Source: an uncultured Gemmiger sp. | GTDB lineage: Bacteria; Bacillota; Clostridia; Oscillospirales; Ruminococcaceae | DNA length: 64,000 bases | NCBI GenBank assembly: GCA_944386225.1 | Contig: CALXAH010000006.1 | Span: forward strand, 62,001 to 126,000 | Direction of reading: 5' to 3' | Shown: one piece after another, positions 43,830 to 51,841 of the stretch | Position numbering within the stretch: position 1 is the first letter of the stretch | Layout: each line of letters starts with the position of its first letter | Notes under the pieces: generated by a model | Database searches by the model: none | What the model was told of the DNA's origin: nothing | The model's input: only the letters and a program-made list of their open reading frames with translations | Translations under genes and position numbers: made by a program

Positions 43830-44834
43830 ATGACAACCATTTCCCTGATCGTAGCCGTGGTGAGCGCGGCGCTGATCTCGGCCACGTCCGGATGCTTTAT
43901 CGTGCCCATGCTGCGCAGGCTGCATCTGGGCCAGACCATTAAAGAGATCGGCCCAACCTGGCACAAGAAAAAACAGGGTACCCCCATTATGGGCGGGCTG
44001 TGCTTCATCCTGGGCAGTACGCTGGGGCTTTGCTTTGCGCTGCTTACCCTGTTTTTGCGGGCGCCGGGCCTGTTTACCCCCGGCAGCCTGACCGGGGTGC
44101 TGCAGGTGCTGTTCAGTGCCTTTGCGTTCGGGCTGGTCGGTTTTGCGGATGACTTTTCCAAGGTGGTGCACCATCGCAATCTGGGCCTGCGCGCATGGCA
44201 GAAGATGGCCATTCAGGTGGTTATTGCCGCCATGTTCATGGCGTCCCTGGCCCACAGCGGCAACCTGACCACCCTGGTGGCTCTGCCGGTGTTCGGCACG
44301 GTAGATCTGGGGCTGGCCTTTTACCCGATCGCGTTTCTGGGGATCATCTTCATGGTCAACGCGGTCAACCTGACCGACGGCATCGACGGCCTGGCCAGCA
44401 GCGTGACCTTTGTGGTCATGGTAGGGTATCTGCTCATCACCGGCCTGCTGGGCATGTTTGAACTGTCCCTGTACGCGGCGTCGTTGGGCGGCGCTTTGGC
44501 CGGATTCCTGGTCTGGAACTTCTACCCGGCCAAGACCTTCATGGGCGATACCGGCAGCATGTTCCTGGGCGGCGCGGTCACGGCCATGGCCTTCTGCATG
44601 GGCCGGCCGGAACTGCTGGTTTTCATGGGCTTTGTCTATATCTGCGAGGCGGGCAGCGTGGTCATTCAGGTAACCTGTTTCAAGCTGACCCACGGTAAGC
44701 GTATCTTTAAAATGACCCCTATCCACCATTCTTTTGAACTTTCCGGCTGGAGCGAGGTGCGCATTGTGGCCACCTTCAGCTTTGTGGCCGCCAGCGCAAT
44801 CCTGCTGGGTGTGGTGTTTTTGTATCTGAGCTGA
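43830..44834 (+). CDS. mraY: Phospho-N-acetylmuramoyl-pentapeptide transferase
   Basis: A 334-residue membrane enzyme with about ten helices and the MraY motifs KKQGTPIMGGL, GFADDFSK, the catalytic NAVNLTDGIDGLA, GNFYPAKTFMGDTGS-like NFYPAKTFMGDTGSM and PIHHSFELSGWSE. It attaches the muropeptide to undecaprenyl phosphate to make lipid I. I preferred the ATG at 43830, ten bases from AGGAG; another at 43821 overlaps the murF stop but nearly touches the ribosome site. Confidence 0.95.
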   Translation: MTTISLIVAVVSAALISATSGCFIVPMLRRLHLGQTIKEIGPTWHKKKQGTPIMGGLCFILGSTLGLCFALLTLFLRAPGLFTPGSLTGVLQVLFSAFAFGLVGFADDFSKVVHHRNLGLRAWQKMAIQVVIAAMFMASLAHSGNLTTLVALPVFGTVDLGLAFYPIAFLGIIFMVNAVNLTDGIDGLASSVTFVVMVGYLLITGLLGMFELSLYAASLGGALAGFLVWNFYPAKTFMGDTGSMFLGGAVTAMAFCMGRPELLVFMGFVYICEAGSVVIQVTCFKLTHGKRIFKMTPIHHSFELSGWSEVRIVATFSFVAASAILLGVVFLYLS

Positions 44835-44872
44835 CAGGCGGCGGCCTGATTTTCTGAAAAGGAGGTGCGGCC

Positions 44873-46150
44873 GTGGCATCGACGGCACAAAACCGCGGGG
44901 TACGGTCTGCCCCCCGCAAACGGAAACGTCTGCGCCGGCCCCGTTTTTTTTACCGGCACCCCGGCCAGCTATCTCCCTATCTGGTGGTTACGCTGCTGGT
45001 GCTGATGGTTTTCGGGCTGATCATGCTGTTCAGCGCCAGCTATGTCACCGCCTATTACAAGCACAGCGGCAACAGCTTCTACTACATCGGGCCACAGTTT
45101 CTCTATGCCCTGGTGGGGTTGGGGATAGCCTGGTTTGTCTCCATGGTGGACTATCACTGGCTGCGCCAATGGACCTGGCCGTTCTATGGCGTGACCCTGT
45201 TTTTGCTGGTCGTGGTGCTCATTTTGCCCGACCTGTACGGTTACCACCGGTGGATCCGTCTGCCCGGCCTGCCCAACGTGCAGCCCAGCGAGATCGCCAA
45301 GTTTGCGGTGATCCTGTACGGCGCTCACCTGCTGGACGCCCATCACCGGCGCATCCACACCCTGTGGTACGGCATTGTTCTGCCGTTGATCTTCGTGCTG
45401 CCCATCCTGGTGCTGCTGAAATTTGAGCCCCACTATTCCGCGATGGTTCTGATGGTTTGCATCCTGATGACCATGATCGCCGTGGGCGGAGCCAGCCTGC
45501 GCTGGCTGTTCCTGGGCGCAGGCTGTGTGGGTGCGGTGGGCGTGATCTTCTTCCTGGTACAGAAAGGTTACGTGGAGGAACGTCTGGCCGGCTGGCTGGA
45601 TCCCTTCTCCGATATTCTGGACAGCACCATGCAGACCGCCCAGAGCCTGTATACCATCGCTTCCGGCGGATTGTTCGGTGTGGGCATCGGCAACAGCATG
45701 CAGAAAAACCTCTGGCTGCCCGAGGCCCAGAACGACTTTATCTTTGCGGTGCTTTGTGAGGAACTGGGCTTTGTGGGGGCCTGTCTGTGCATCGGCCTGT
45801 TCGCGGCGTTTATCATCCAGTGTGCCTGGGTGTCCATGCATGCCCCCGACCGGTACGGCGCACTGCTGGGAATCGGCATTACCGCCCAGATCGCCTGGCA
45901 GGTGTTCCTGAACATCGCGGTGGTTACCAACACCATTCCCAATACGGGCATCAGTCTGCCCTTTTTCTCCTCCGGCGGTACCAGTCTGACAATGCTGCTG
46001 GCCCAGATGGGGGTGCTGTTCAGTATATGCCGGGCGGGCAACGCCAACCAGGCGCTGCAGCGTCAGCTGGAAAAGGAACGGCAGGCAGCCGAACGTGCCC
46101 AGCGGGAGGCACAGCAAAAAGCCCGCCGTCGGGATTTCTTTGGTTCCTGA
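44873..46150 (+). CDS. ftsW: SEDS-family peptidoglycan polymerase FtsW
   Basis: A 425-residue SEDS protein with ten predicted helices, a basic N-terminus (RKRKRLRRPRFF) and a charged coiled C-terminus. Family blocks are YHRWIRLPGLPNVQPSEIAKF, NDFIFAVLCEELGFVGA and NTIPNTGISLPFFSSGGTS. SEDS proteins polymerise lipid II with a class B PBP; the nearby PBP gene supports FtsW over RodA. It starts at GTG after AAGGAGGTG. murD, usually located here, is missing. Confidence 0.92.
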   Translation: MASTAQNRGVRSAPRKRKRLRRPRFFYRHPGQLSPYLVVTLLVLMVFGLIMLFSASYVTAYYKHSGNSFYYIGPQFLYALVGLGIAWFVSMVDYHWLRQWTWPFYGVTLFLLVVVLILPDLYGYHRWIRLPGLPNVQPSEIAKFAVILYGAHLLDAHHRRIHTLWYGIVLPLIFVLPILVLLKFEPHYSAMVLMVCILMTMIAVGGASLRWLFLGAGCVGAVGVIFFLVQKGYVEERLAGWLDPFSDILDSTMQTAQSLYTIASGGLFGVGIGNSMQKNLWLPEAQNDFIFAVLCEELGFVGACLCIGLFAAFIIQCAWVSMHAPDRYGALLGIGITAQIAWQVFLNIAVVTNTIPNTGISLPFFSSGGTSLTMLLAQMGVLFSICRAGNANQALQRQLEKERQAAERAQREAQQKARRRDFFGS

Positions 46151-46187
46151 CAGGCAAGAAAGCAAAAGGGAAAGGAGAGCGCGACCC

Positions 46188-47315
46188 ATGCGAGTACTCA
46201 TTGCGGCCGGTGGAACAGCCGGTCATATCAACCCGGCTTTGGCCATTGCCGGTGCACTGCGTGCCGCCCGGCCGGATACCGAGATTCACTTTGCCGGCCG
46301 GCGGGAGGGCATGGAATTCGGCCTTGTTACCGAGGCAGGGTATGCCTTTCATCACATCGAGGTCAACGGCATCCAGCGCCGTCTGACCCCCCAGAACATC
46401 GTGCGCAACCTGCAGGCTGTGTGGCATCTGGCCCTGTCCGGGCCGCGGGCAAAAGCCATCCTGCGGGAGGTGCGGCCCGATCTGGTGATCGGCTGCGGCG
46501 GCTATGTAAGCGGGCCGGTGGTGCGCTGCGCCGCTAAAATGGGCATTCATACCGCCATCCATGAGCAGAATGCTTTCCCCGGCGTGACCAACAAGCTGCT
46601 GGCGCGGGATGTGGACGTGGTGTTTGCCGCGGTGCCCGCCGCCGTGGAGAAGCTGGGCGCGCCGGACAAAACCCTGGTGGTGGGCAATCCGGTACGGCCG
46701 GAGATTTTTGCCCAGAACCGTGCAGAAGAGAGAGCCCGTCTGGCTGCCGGGGATAAAACCGTGATCCTGAGTTTCGGCGGCAGCCTGGGCGCACGCCGTA
46801 TCAACGAGGTGGTGGCCGATCTGGTCGCCTGGGAGCAAAAGACCCGGCCGCACACCATCCTGCATCTGCATGCCACCGGCAGCCGGGGTGTGGAGTTGTT
46901 CCGCCGGCTGGGGGAGGAAAAGGGCTTTGCGCCCGGCCAGGATCTGGTGGTCAGCGAGTACATCCGCAATATGCCCCAGCTGCTGGCCGCCGCTGATCTG
47001 GTCATCAGCCGGGCCGGTGCACTGACCCTGGCGGAACTGCAGGCCGCCGGGCGGGCAGCCATCCTGATCCCCAGCCCCAACGTGGCGGAAAACCACCAGT
47101 ATTACAACGCGATGGAACTGCAGAAGGCCGGGGCTGCGCTGGTAATCGAGGAGAAGGATCTGACCGGTGATGGCTTGATCCGGGCTGTGGAGGGCCTGCT
47201 GGCCGAACCGGGCAAGCTGGGTGTCATGGGCAAGATGGCCCGGGCCATGGCCGAGCCGGAAAGCCTGAACAAGATCACCGCCCGCCTGCTGCGTCTGGTG
47301 GACGAAGGAAAGTAA
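46188..47315 (+). CDS. murG: UDP-GlcNAc:lipid I N-acetylglucosaminyltransferase MurG
   Basis: A 375-residue GT-B glycosyltransferase starting MRVLIAAGGTAGHINPALA, with the second glycine loop FGGSLGARRINE and the donor-site IPSPNVAENHQYYNA. It converts lipid I to lipid II at the inner membrane face. The ATG at 46188 has AAAGGAG upstream; the frame extends into the end of ftsW without a start signal. Confidence 0.96.
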   Translation: MRVLIAAGGTAGHINPALAIAGALRAARPDTEIHFAGRREGMEFGLVTEAGYAFHHIEVNGIQRRLTPQNIVRNLQAVWHLALSGPRAKAILREVRPDLVIGCGGYVSGPVVRCAAKMGIHTAIHEQNAFPGVTNKLLARDVDVVFAAVPAAVEKLGAPDKTLVVGNPVRPEIFAQNRAEERARLAAGDKTVILSFGGSLGARRINEVVADLVAWEQKTRPHTILHLHATGSRGVELFRRLGEEKGFAPGQDLVVSEYIRNMPQLLAAADLVISRAGALTLAELQAAGRAAILIPSPNVAENHQYYNAMELQKAGAALVIEEKDLTGDGLIRAVEGLLAEPGKLGVMGKMARAMAEPESLNKITARLLRLVDEGK

Positions 47316-47380
47316 ACCGACCGCGCCGCCGTGCCCTCCTAGGGGGGATGGCGGCTTTGTAAAAAAGGGGGAGAGACCGG

Positions 47381-48511
47381 ATGGCAAAACGAAAAAAGAA
47401 AAATGCCTGCCGTCCCTCGCCGCGCCCTGTGCGGCAGGCCCCTCTGTTTGACCAGAATACCGCACCTGCCCCGACGCCCCGTCGTGCCGGACGAAGCGGC
47501 GGTATGCAGCAGATTGAGCTGAATCTGGGGGAAATGCCTGCCCGTGCTCCGGCGCCTTCCCAACGGCCGCCCCGCGGGAAGAAGAACCGCAATTCCCGTT
47601 CCCGGGCGGCCCGCCGCCGGGTAACTAAAGGAGAGATGCGCCGCCGCCGCCGCAACCGGCGGATTCTGGCGGGTCTGCTGATCTGTGCGCTTATCGTTAC
47701 CGGTGTGGTGCTCTCCTTTACGGTGCTGTTCAAGGTAGAAACGATCACCGTACAGAATCTGGATCGTTCCACTCCGGCGGACACAGGCCCCTATGCGGAA
47801 GAAGCCATTACTGCCGCGTTGGGGGTAGCCGTAGGGGATCAGCTATACAGCTTCAGTGCGCAGGAAAAAGCTCAGGAGTTGGCGCTGGAGTTTCCGCTGC
47901 TGGAAACAGTGGAAGTCTACCAGCACATCCCTTCCACCGTGATCGTTCGGGTACAGCCGGCTGTGGCCACTTACTGTGTGCAGACTGCCGCCGGCTGGGC
48001 CACCCTGAGCGAACAGTTCAAGGTTATGGAACTGTCCAATACCCAGCCCAGCGGGTTGCTGAGCATTTTGGGCCTGGATGTGCAGACGCCGGTGCCGGGA
48101 ACTTTCCTGCAGCTGGATATGCCCAGCACAACGGCAAAGCCTACCGAGCAGCCGGATTCTTCCGACAGCAGCTCTTCTTCGGCAGAAGCTACACCCGCGC
48201 CCACCGCCGAGCCGCAGGATCGTTCCGGCGACCTGTTGCTGCTGCGGCAGATCCTGAAACAGCTGCAGGAAGAAGGCTTGCTGGATTCGGTTACCCAACT
48301 GGATATGACCGATCTGAACCAGATGAGCTTTACCTATGATGGACGGATCAAGGTGCTGTTGGGAACATCCAACAACCTGACCTATAAGATCCAGTTTACC
48401 CAGGCGATTCTGACCAGCCCGGACGGGCTGTCCGCTACCGATACCGGAACACTGGATGTGAGCAACATCCGGGAGGACGGTACCATCCGGCCGGTGTTCA
48501 GCCCCGATTGA
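47381..48511 (+). CDS. divIB: Cell division protein DivIB/FtsQ
   Basis: A 376-residue bitopic protein with a long, very basic cytoplasmic region (first 92 residues, many Arg and Lys), a membrane helix (about 94-116), a POTRA domain (ETITVQNLDRSTPADTGPY to about 190) and an FtsQ beta-domain. A Ser/Thr/Pro/Ala-rich linker (about 247-275) interrupts the extracellular part. DivIB stabilises FtsL and DivIC at the septum. It closes the division cluster before a terminator. Confidence 0.88.
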   Translation: MAKRKKKNACRPSPRPVRQAPLFDQNTAPAPTPRRAGRSGGMQQIELNLGEMPARAPAPSQRPPRGKKNRNSRSRAARRRVTKGEMRRRRRNRRILAGLLICALIVTGVVLSFTVLFKVETITVQNLDRSTPADTGPYAEEAITAALGVAVGDQLYSFSAQEKAQELALEFPLLETVEVYQHIPSTVIVRVQPAVATYCVQTAAGWATLSEQFKVMELSNTQPSGLLSILGLDVQTPVPGTFLQLDMPSTTAKPTEQPDSSDSSSSSAEATPAPTAEPQDRSGDLLLLRQILKQLQEEGLLDSVTQLDMTDLNQMSFTYDGRIKVLLGTSNNLTYKIQFTQAILTSPDGLSATDTGTLDVSNIREDGTIRPVFSPD

Positions 48512-48524
48512 GTTCACAATATGC

Positions 48525-48554
48525 GCGGCGCCGCCCTGCTGCGGCGCCGCTTTT
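48525..48554 (+). terminator. Terminator of the division cluster
   Basis: A ten-pair GC stem (48525-48534 and 48541-48550) with a six-base loop is followed by TTTT. Confidence 0.8.
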
Positions 48555-48569
48555 CTGTAAGGAGTCAGT

Positions 48570-49763
48570 ATGACCAAAAGCCGATGGAATTATAACCACA
48601 CCCTGTATGCCAGCTATCTGGGGTATGTCTGCCAGGCCATTGTGAACAACCTGGCGCCGCTGCTGTTTCTGACGCTGCAGCGTACCTATGGAATTTCCCT
48701 GGGGCAGATTACGCTGCTGGTGACCTTTAATTTTGGTGTGCAGCTGCTGGTGGATCTGGCCAGTACCCAGTTTGTGGACAGGCTGGGATACCGGTGCTGC
48801 GCGGTAATTGCCCATGTATGCTGCGCGCTGGGTCTGGCCGGTCTGGCCGTGCTGCCGGAACTGTTGCCGTATCCTTATATAGGGCTGCTGGCGGCGGTTT
48901 GCCTGTATGCGGTGGGCGGCGGCCTGATCGAGGTGCTGATCAGCCCGATTGTGGAGGCCTGCCCCACCGAGAAAAAAGACGCCGCCATGAGCCTGCTGCA
49001 TTCCTTTTACTGCTGGGGCTGTGTGCTGGTGATTGCGCTGTCCACCGCGTTTCTGGCCCTGCTGGGAAACGGCAGCTGGCGGATGCTGCCGCTGCTGTGG
49101 GCGCTGGTGCCCGCCGCCAATGCGGTGTTGTTCAGCCGGGTACCGGTCAACAGCCTGACTCCGGAGGGCGGCGGCATGTCCGTGAGGGAACTGCTGCGAA
49201 ACAGTGGATTCTGGCTGTTGGCGCTGCTGATGGTCTGTGCCGGCGCGTCGGAGCTCTCCATGAGCCAGTGGGCTTCTGCCTTTGCCGAAAAGGGCCTGGG
49301 CATCAGCAAGACCCTGGGTGATCTGGCGGGGCCCTGCTTTTTTGCGGTGCTGATGGGGCTTGCCCGCGTGCTGTATGCGGCTTTCAGCGACCGGATCAGC
49401 CTGTTGGGCTTTATGCGGGGCAGCTGTGTGCTCTGTGTCGCATCCTATCTGCTGGCCGTGTTTGCCCCGCATCCGGCTCTGGCGCTGCTGGGGTGTGGGC
49501 TGTGCGGCCTGTCGGTGGGTATCCTCTGGCCGGGTGTGTTCAGCATTGCGGCCAGCCGGATGCCCGCCGGCGGTACCGCGCTGTTTGCCCTGCTGGCGCT
49601 GGGGGGCGATCTGGGCTGTTCCTCCGGCCCTGCGCTGGTGGGCTTTGTGTCCGAACGGGCAGGCGGCGTATTGCAGGCCGGCCTGCTGGCGGCGATCCTG
49701 TTCCCGCTGGTGCTGCTGGCAGGCAGCTTCTGGCTGCGGCGCATCCTGCCGGAAAACCGATGA
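48570..49763 (+). CDS. Major facilitator superfamily transporter
   Basis: A 397-residue protein with twelve membrane helices and the MFS loop pattern DRLGYRCCAVIAH between helices 2 and 3 and its counterpart SDRISLLGFMRG in the second half. The layout resembles small sugar-type or FucP-like symporters, but no substrate motif is clear. It stands alone between terminators, convergent with the flavodoxin gene. AAGGAG precedes the ATG. Confidence 0.85.
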   Translation: MTKSRWNYNHTLYASYLGYVCQAIVNNLAPLLFLTLQRTYGISLGQITLLVTFNFGVQLLVDLASTQFVDRLGYRCCAVIAHVCCALGLAGLAVLPELLPYPYIGLLAAVCLYAVGGGLIEVLISPIVEACPTEKKDAAMSLLHSFYCWGCVLVIALSTAFLALLGNGSWRMLPLLWALVPAANAVLFSRVPVNSLTPEGGGMSVRELLRNSGFWLLALLMVCAGASELSMSQWASAFAEKGLGISKTLGDLAGPCFFAVLMGLARVLYAAFSDRISLLGFMRGSCVLCVASYLLAVFAPHPALALLGCGLCGLSVGILWPGVFSIAASRMPAGGTALFALLALGGDLGCSSGPALVGFVSERAGGVLQAGLLAAILFPLVLLAGSFWLRRILPENR

Positions 49764-49771
49764 AGCAAAAA

Positions 49772-49808
49772 CTCCCCGGAGAACCGCAGCGGCGGCTTTT
49801 CCGGGGAG
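49772..49808. terminator. Bidirectional terminator between the MFS and flavodoxin genes
   Basis: Arms CTCCCCGG (49772-49779) and CCGGGGAG (49801-49808) enclose a GC-rich loop that can pair further (CCGCAGCGGCGG). T-rich runs flank both sides. Confidence 0.7.
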
Positions 49809-49817
49809 ATTTGCTTT

Positions 49818-50294
49818 TCAGCCTTGCAAGGCGCGGCGCAGACAGGCCAGATCCTCGTCATTCGGGTGTGCCAGAGCGGCGTCGAAGTTGTCCAGCATGG
49901 CCTGCCGCCGGGGGCTGTCCGGCATGGCTTCATACCGTGTGCGCACCGCCGCGGGCATCCGGCCCTGGCACATGAAGCGGCCTGTCACCGGGCCCTGCAC
50001 ATGGGCCTGTACCGAATCCAGAATTTTGTCGAAATAGGCTGCTGCACCGCCAAAACCCGCAGTGCCGAACAGAAAAACCGGCGCATTCCCGATCCCTTCC
50101 AGAAATGCGGCCACATCCCCGTCACAGCTGCCCTTGTCCGTCCAGAAACCTATATAATAGCGGTCGGCCGCCGGGACATCCGGGCCCGGCTGGCCAAAAT
50201 ACACACACCCGTCTGCGGGCAGTGTATCCCGGATTGTTTCGGCCAATCGGCGGGTGTTGCCGGTGCGGCTGCTGAAAACGATTGCGTAACCCAT
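49818..50294 (-). CDS. Flavodoxin family protein
   Basis: A 158-residue protein with the FMN phosphate loop SSRTGNTRRLAETI near the N-terminus and the second flavin loop FGTAGFGGAAAYF. Flavodoxins carry single electrons; this one lacks a motif naming its partner. The ATG at 50294 follows AAGGAAGGA; the frame reaches 50339 without a ribosome site. The MarR gene lies 60 bases upstream on the same strand, so the regulator may control it, perhaps in response to redox stress. Confidence 0.85.
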   Translation of the reverse strand: MGYAIVFSSRTGNTRRLAETIRDTLPADGCVYFGQPGPDVPAADRYYIGFWTDKGSCDGDVAAFLEGIGNAPVFLFGTAGFGGAAAYFDKILDSVQAHVQGPVTGRFMCQGRMPAAVRTRYEAMPDSPRRQAMLDNFDAALAHPNDEDLACLRRALQG

Positions 50295-50354
50295 AGTCGA
50301 TCCTTCCTTAAATGCAATGTATGCGCCTGCGAGGGCCAAAGCACCGGCAGATGT

Positions 50355-50786
50355 TTAAGCTTTCGTACAGCTGCGTTTGTCTGCGATTTTGCGTGTAAGT
50401 TTTTCCAGCAGCGCAAGCAGCTGCGCCTGTTCCGCCGCATCCAGGCAGCAGAGGTTTTCCTGATCCCAGTCAAAAAACACCTGATGGCTGACGGCAAAGG
50501 CCTCCTGCCCCTTTTTGCTCAGATCAAGGTGGTAGGCACGGCCATGCTTTTCCCGCAGCAAAAAACCGTCCTCTACCAGCTTCAGAATGCTGCGCTGGCC
50601 ATAACCCCAGTCCAGACCCAGCGCCTCGGTAAGTTCAGCCTGGCTGCACCCGGGGTGCTTGCCTACATAGAGTATCAGAAACAGCATCCCACGGTTCAGA
50701 CCCAGCTGCTGGAGCTGCCGGGAAGTAAAATCAGAAAAATCGCGGAATAAAACGGTGGTGCTGTACGCCACAGTCTGCCGGAACAT
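50355..50786 (-). CDS. MarR-family transcriptional regulator
   Basis: A 143-residue winged-helix protein: GCSQAELTEALGLDWGYGQRSI is the recognition region and EDGFLLREKHGRAYHLDLSKKG is the wing, flanked by dimerisation helices. Its promoter contains a palindrome typical of MarR operators, so it is probably self-repressed and may co-regulate the flavodoxin gene downstream. GGGAGGG precedes the ATG. Confidence 0.9.
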   Translation of the reverse strand: MFRQTVAYSTTVLFRDFSDFTSRQLQQLGLNRGMLFLILYVGKHPGCSQAELTEALGLDWGYGQRSILKLVEDGFLLREKHGRAYHLDLSKKGQEAFAVSHQVFFDWDQENLCCLDAAEQAQLLALLEKLTRKIADKRSCTKA

Positions 50787-50818
50787 GAAACGCCCTCCCT
50801 GTTTGTTTTACTGGACCC

Positions 50819-50847
50819 AGTATACGCTGATTACTTGATGAAGTCAA
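50819..50847 (-). promoter_or_regulatory. Promoter of the MarR-flavodoxin unit
   Basis: On the minus strand, TTGACT (50842-50847), a 17-base spacer and TATACT (50819-50824), about 33 bases before the marR start. Confidence 0.8.
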
Positions 50848-50849
50848 GT
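50833..50849. promoter_or_regulatory. Candidate MarR operator
   Basis: A perfect inverted repeat, ACTTGA-TGAAG-TCAAGT, covers the -35 box. Its size, symmetry and position match operators of self-repressing MarR proteins. Confidence 0.6.
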
Positions 50850-50861
50850 TGAAGTTTTACA

Positions 50862-50893
50862 TATAAAAAGGGACAGGCGCAGCCTGTCCCTTT
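50862..50893 (-). terminator. Terminator after the OB-type lipoprotein gene
   Basis: A perfect 12-pair stem (50867-50878 and 50882-50893) with a three-base loop is followed on the minus strand by TTTATAT. Confidence 0.8.
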
Positions 50894-50918
50894 CGTTTGT
50901 GCATCTGTGCCGAGCGTA

Positions 50919-51734
50919 TCAGCCCACCACGGTCACCGAAGTGATGTGGGGGTTCAGACCCTCGTACCAGTACAGGAAGCCCTCGGCGTCGATCACCTGA
51001 CCCACCTGCAGCGCTTCCACGGCGGCATACACCTCGGTGGTGCTGTCGCACAGGTAGGACTCCACCGTAAAGGTGTAGGTCTCGCCGTTGTAGGAAACGT
51101 TGAAGTACAGGTCATCGCCCTGGCTGCCGGAGCCGTCCCAGTTGTACAGGAACGCCACGTCGTTGCCGGCTTCATCCTGGCCGGCGGCTTCCACCGTCAG
51201 GCCCTTGAACTGGGCAAACTGGTTCTGATGGTCGATCAGTTCCTCGGTGCCCAGCAGGCTGGTGGCGTCGATGGGCTCGGCAATGTAGGAATCGCCTTCC
51301 ACAAAGGTGAAGGTGCCGTCCATGATCTCCACTTCACCGCTCCACTCGGCCTTGTAGCCGGTCACGCGGATGCGGGTGCCCTCGGTCAGCTTGGCGTAGT
51401 CTTCTTCCGAACAAGCCATGTTGTACAGGAAGTAGGCGCCGTTCTCGTCCTGCGCGTATACGGTGGCTTTGTCCTCCCACCAGGACTGCTTGGCCTGCAC
51501 ACAGGCTTCGATGGTAACCTGGCTGTCCAGTTCGGCGGCCATATACTCCTCGTAGCTCATGACGGCCACTTCCTCGCCGTCAGCGGCGGCGCTGGAGCTC
51601 TCCTGCGGCTGGCTCTCGGCAGGCTGGGAAGCGGACGCCGCTTCGCTGCTGGAGCTGGAGCCGGAACCGCCCGCGCAGGCTGCCAGGGAAAGTGCCAGGC
51701 AGAACACGGTCAGCAAGACCAGAATCTTTTTCAT
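50919..51734 (-). CDS. Lipoprotein with two OB-like beta domains, function unknown
   Basis: A 271-residue lipoprotein (signal LALSLAACAGG, lipid on Cys20) with a Ser/Ala/Glu-rich linker to about residue 55. The rest falls into two similar beta-rich halves: VTIEACVQAKQSWWEDKATVYAQDENGAYFLY, then GTRIRVTGYKAEWSGEVEI, and later GLTVEAAGQDEAGNDVAFLYNW, then VGQVIDAEGFLYWYEGLNPH. This alternation suggests tandem OB folds as in YhcR-like proteins, a structural guess only. It has its own promoter and terminator. Confidence 0.75.
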   Translation of the reverse strand: MKKILVLLTVFCLALSLAACAGGSGSSSSSEAASASQPAESQPQESSSAAADGEEVAVMSYEEYMAAELDSQVTIEACVQAKQSWWEDKATVYAQDENGAYFLYNMACSEEDYAKLTEGTRIRVTGYKAEWSGEVEIMDGTFTFVEGDSYIAEPIDATSLLGTEELIDHQNQFAQFKGLTVEAAGQDEAGNDVAFLYNWDGSGSQGDDLYFNVSYNGETYTFTVESYLCDSTTEVYAAVEALQVGQVIDAEGFLYWYEGLNPHITSVTVVG

Positions 51735-51813
51735 GGTATCTCCTCCTTATATCGGTCTGCTGCGCCCGGCCCCCCTCGGACCGGAAATTCGCAGCAGGCT
51801 GCAACACCTAAAC

Positions 51814-51841
51814 ATTATACCGTAAACGGCGCAAAAATCAA
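51814..51841 (-). promoter_or_regulatory. Promoter of the OB-type lipoprotein gene
   Basis: TTGATT (51836-51841), a 16-base spacer and TATAAT (51814-51819) on the minus strand; the -35 box overlaps the end of the upstream solute-binding protein gene. Confidence 0.7.
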
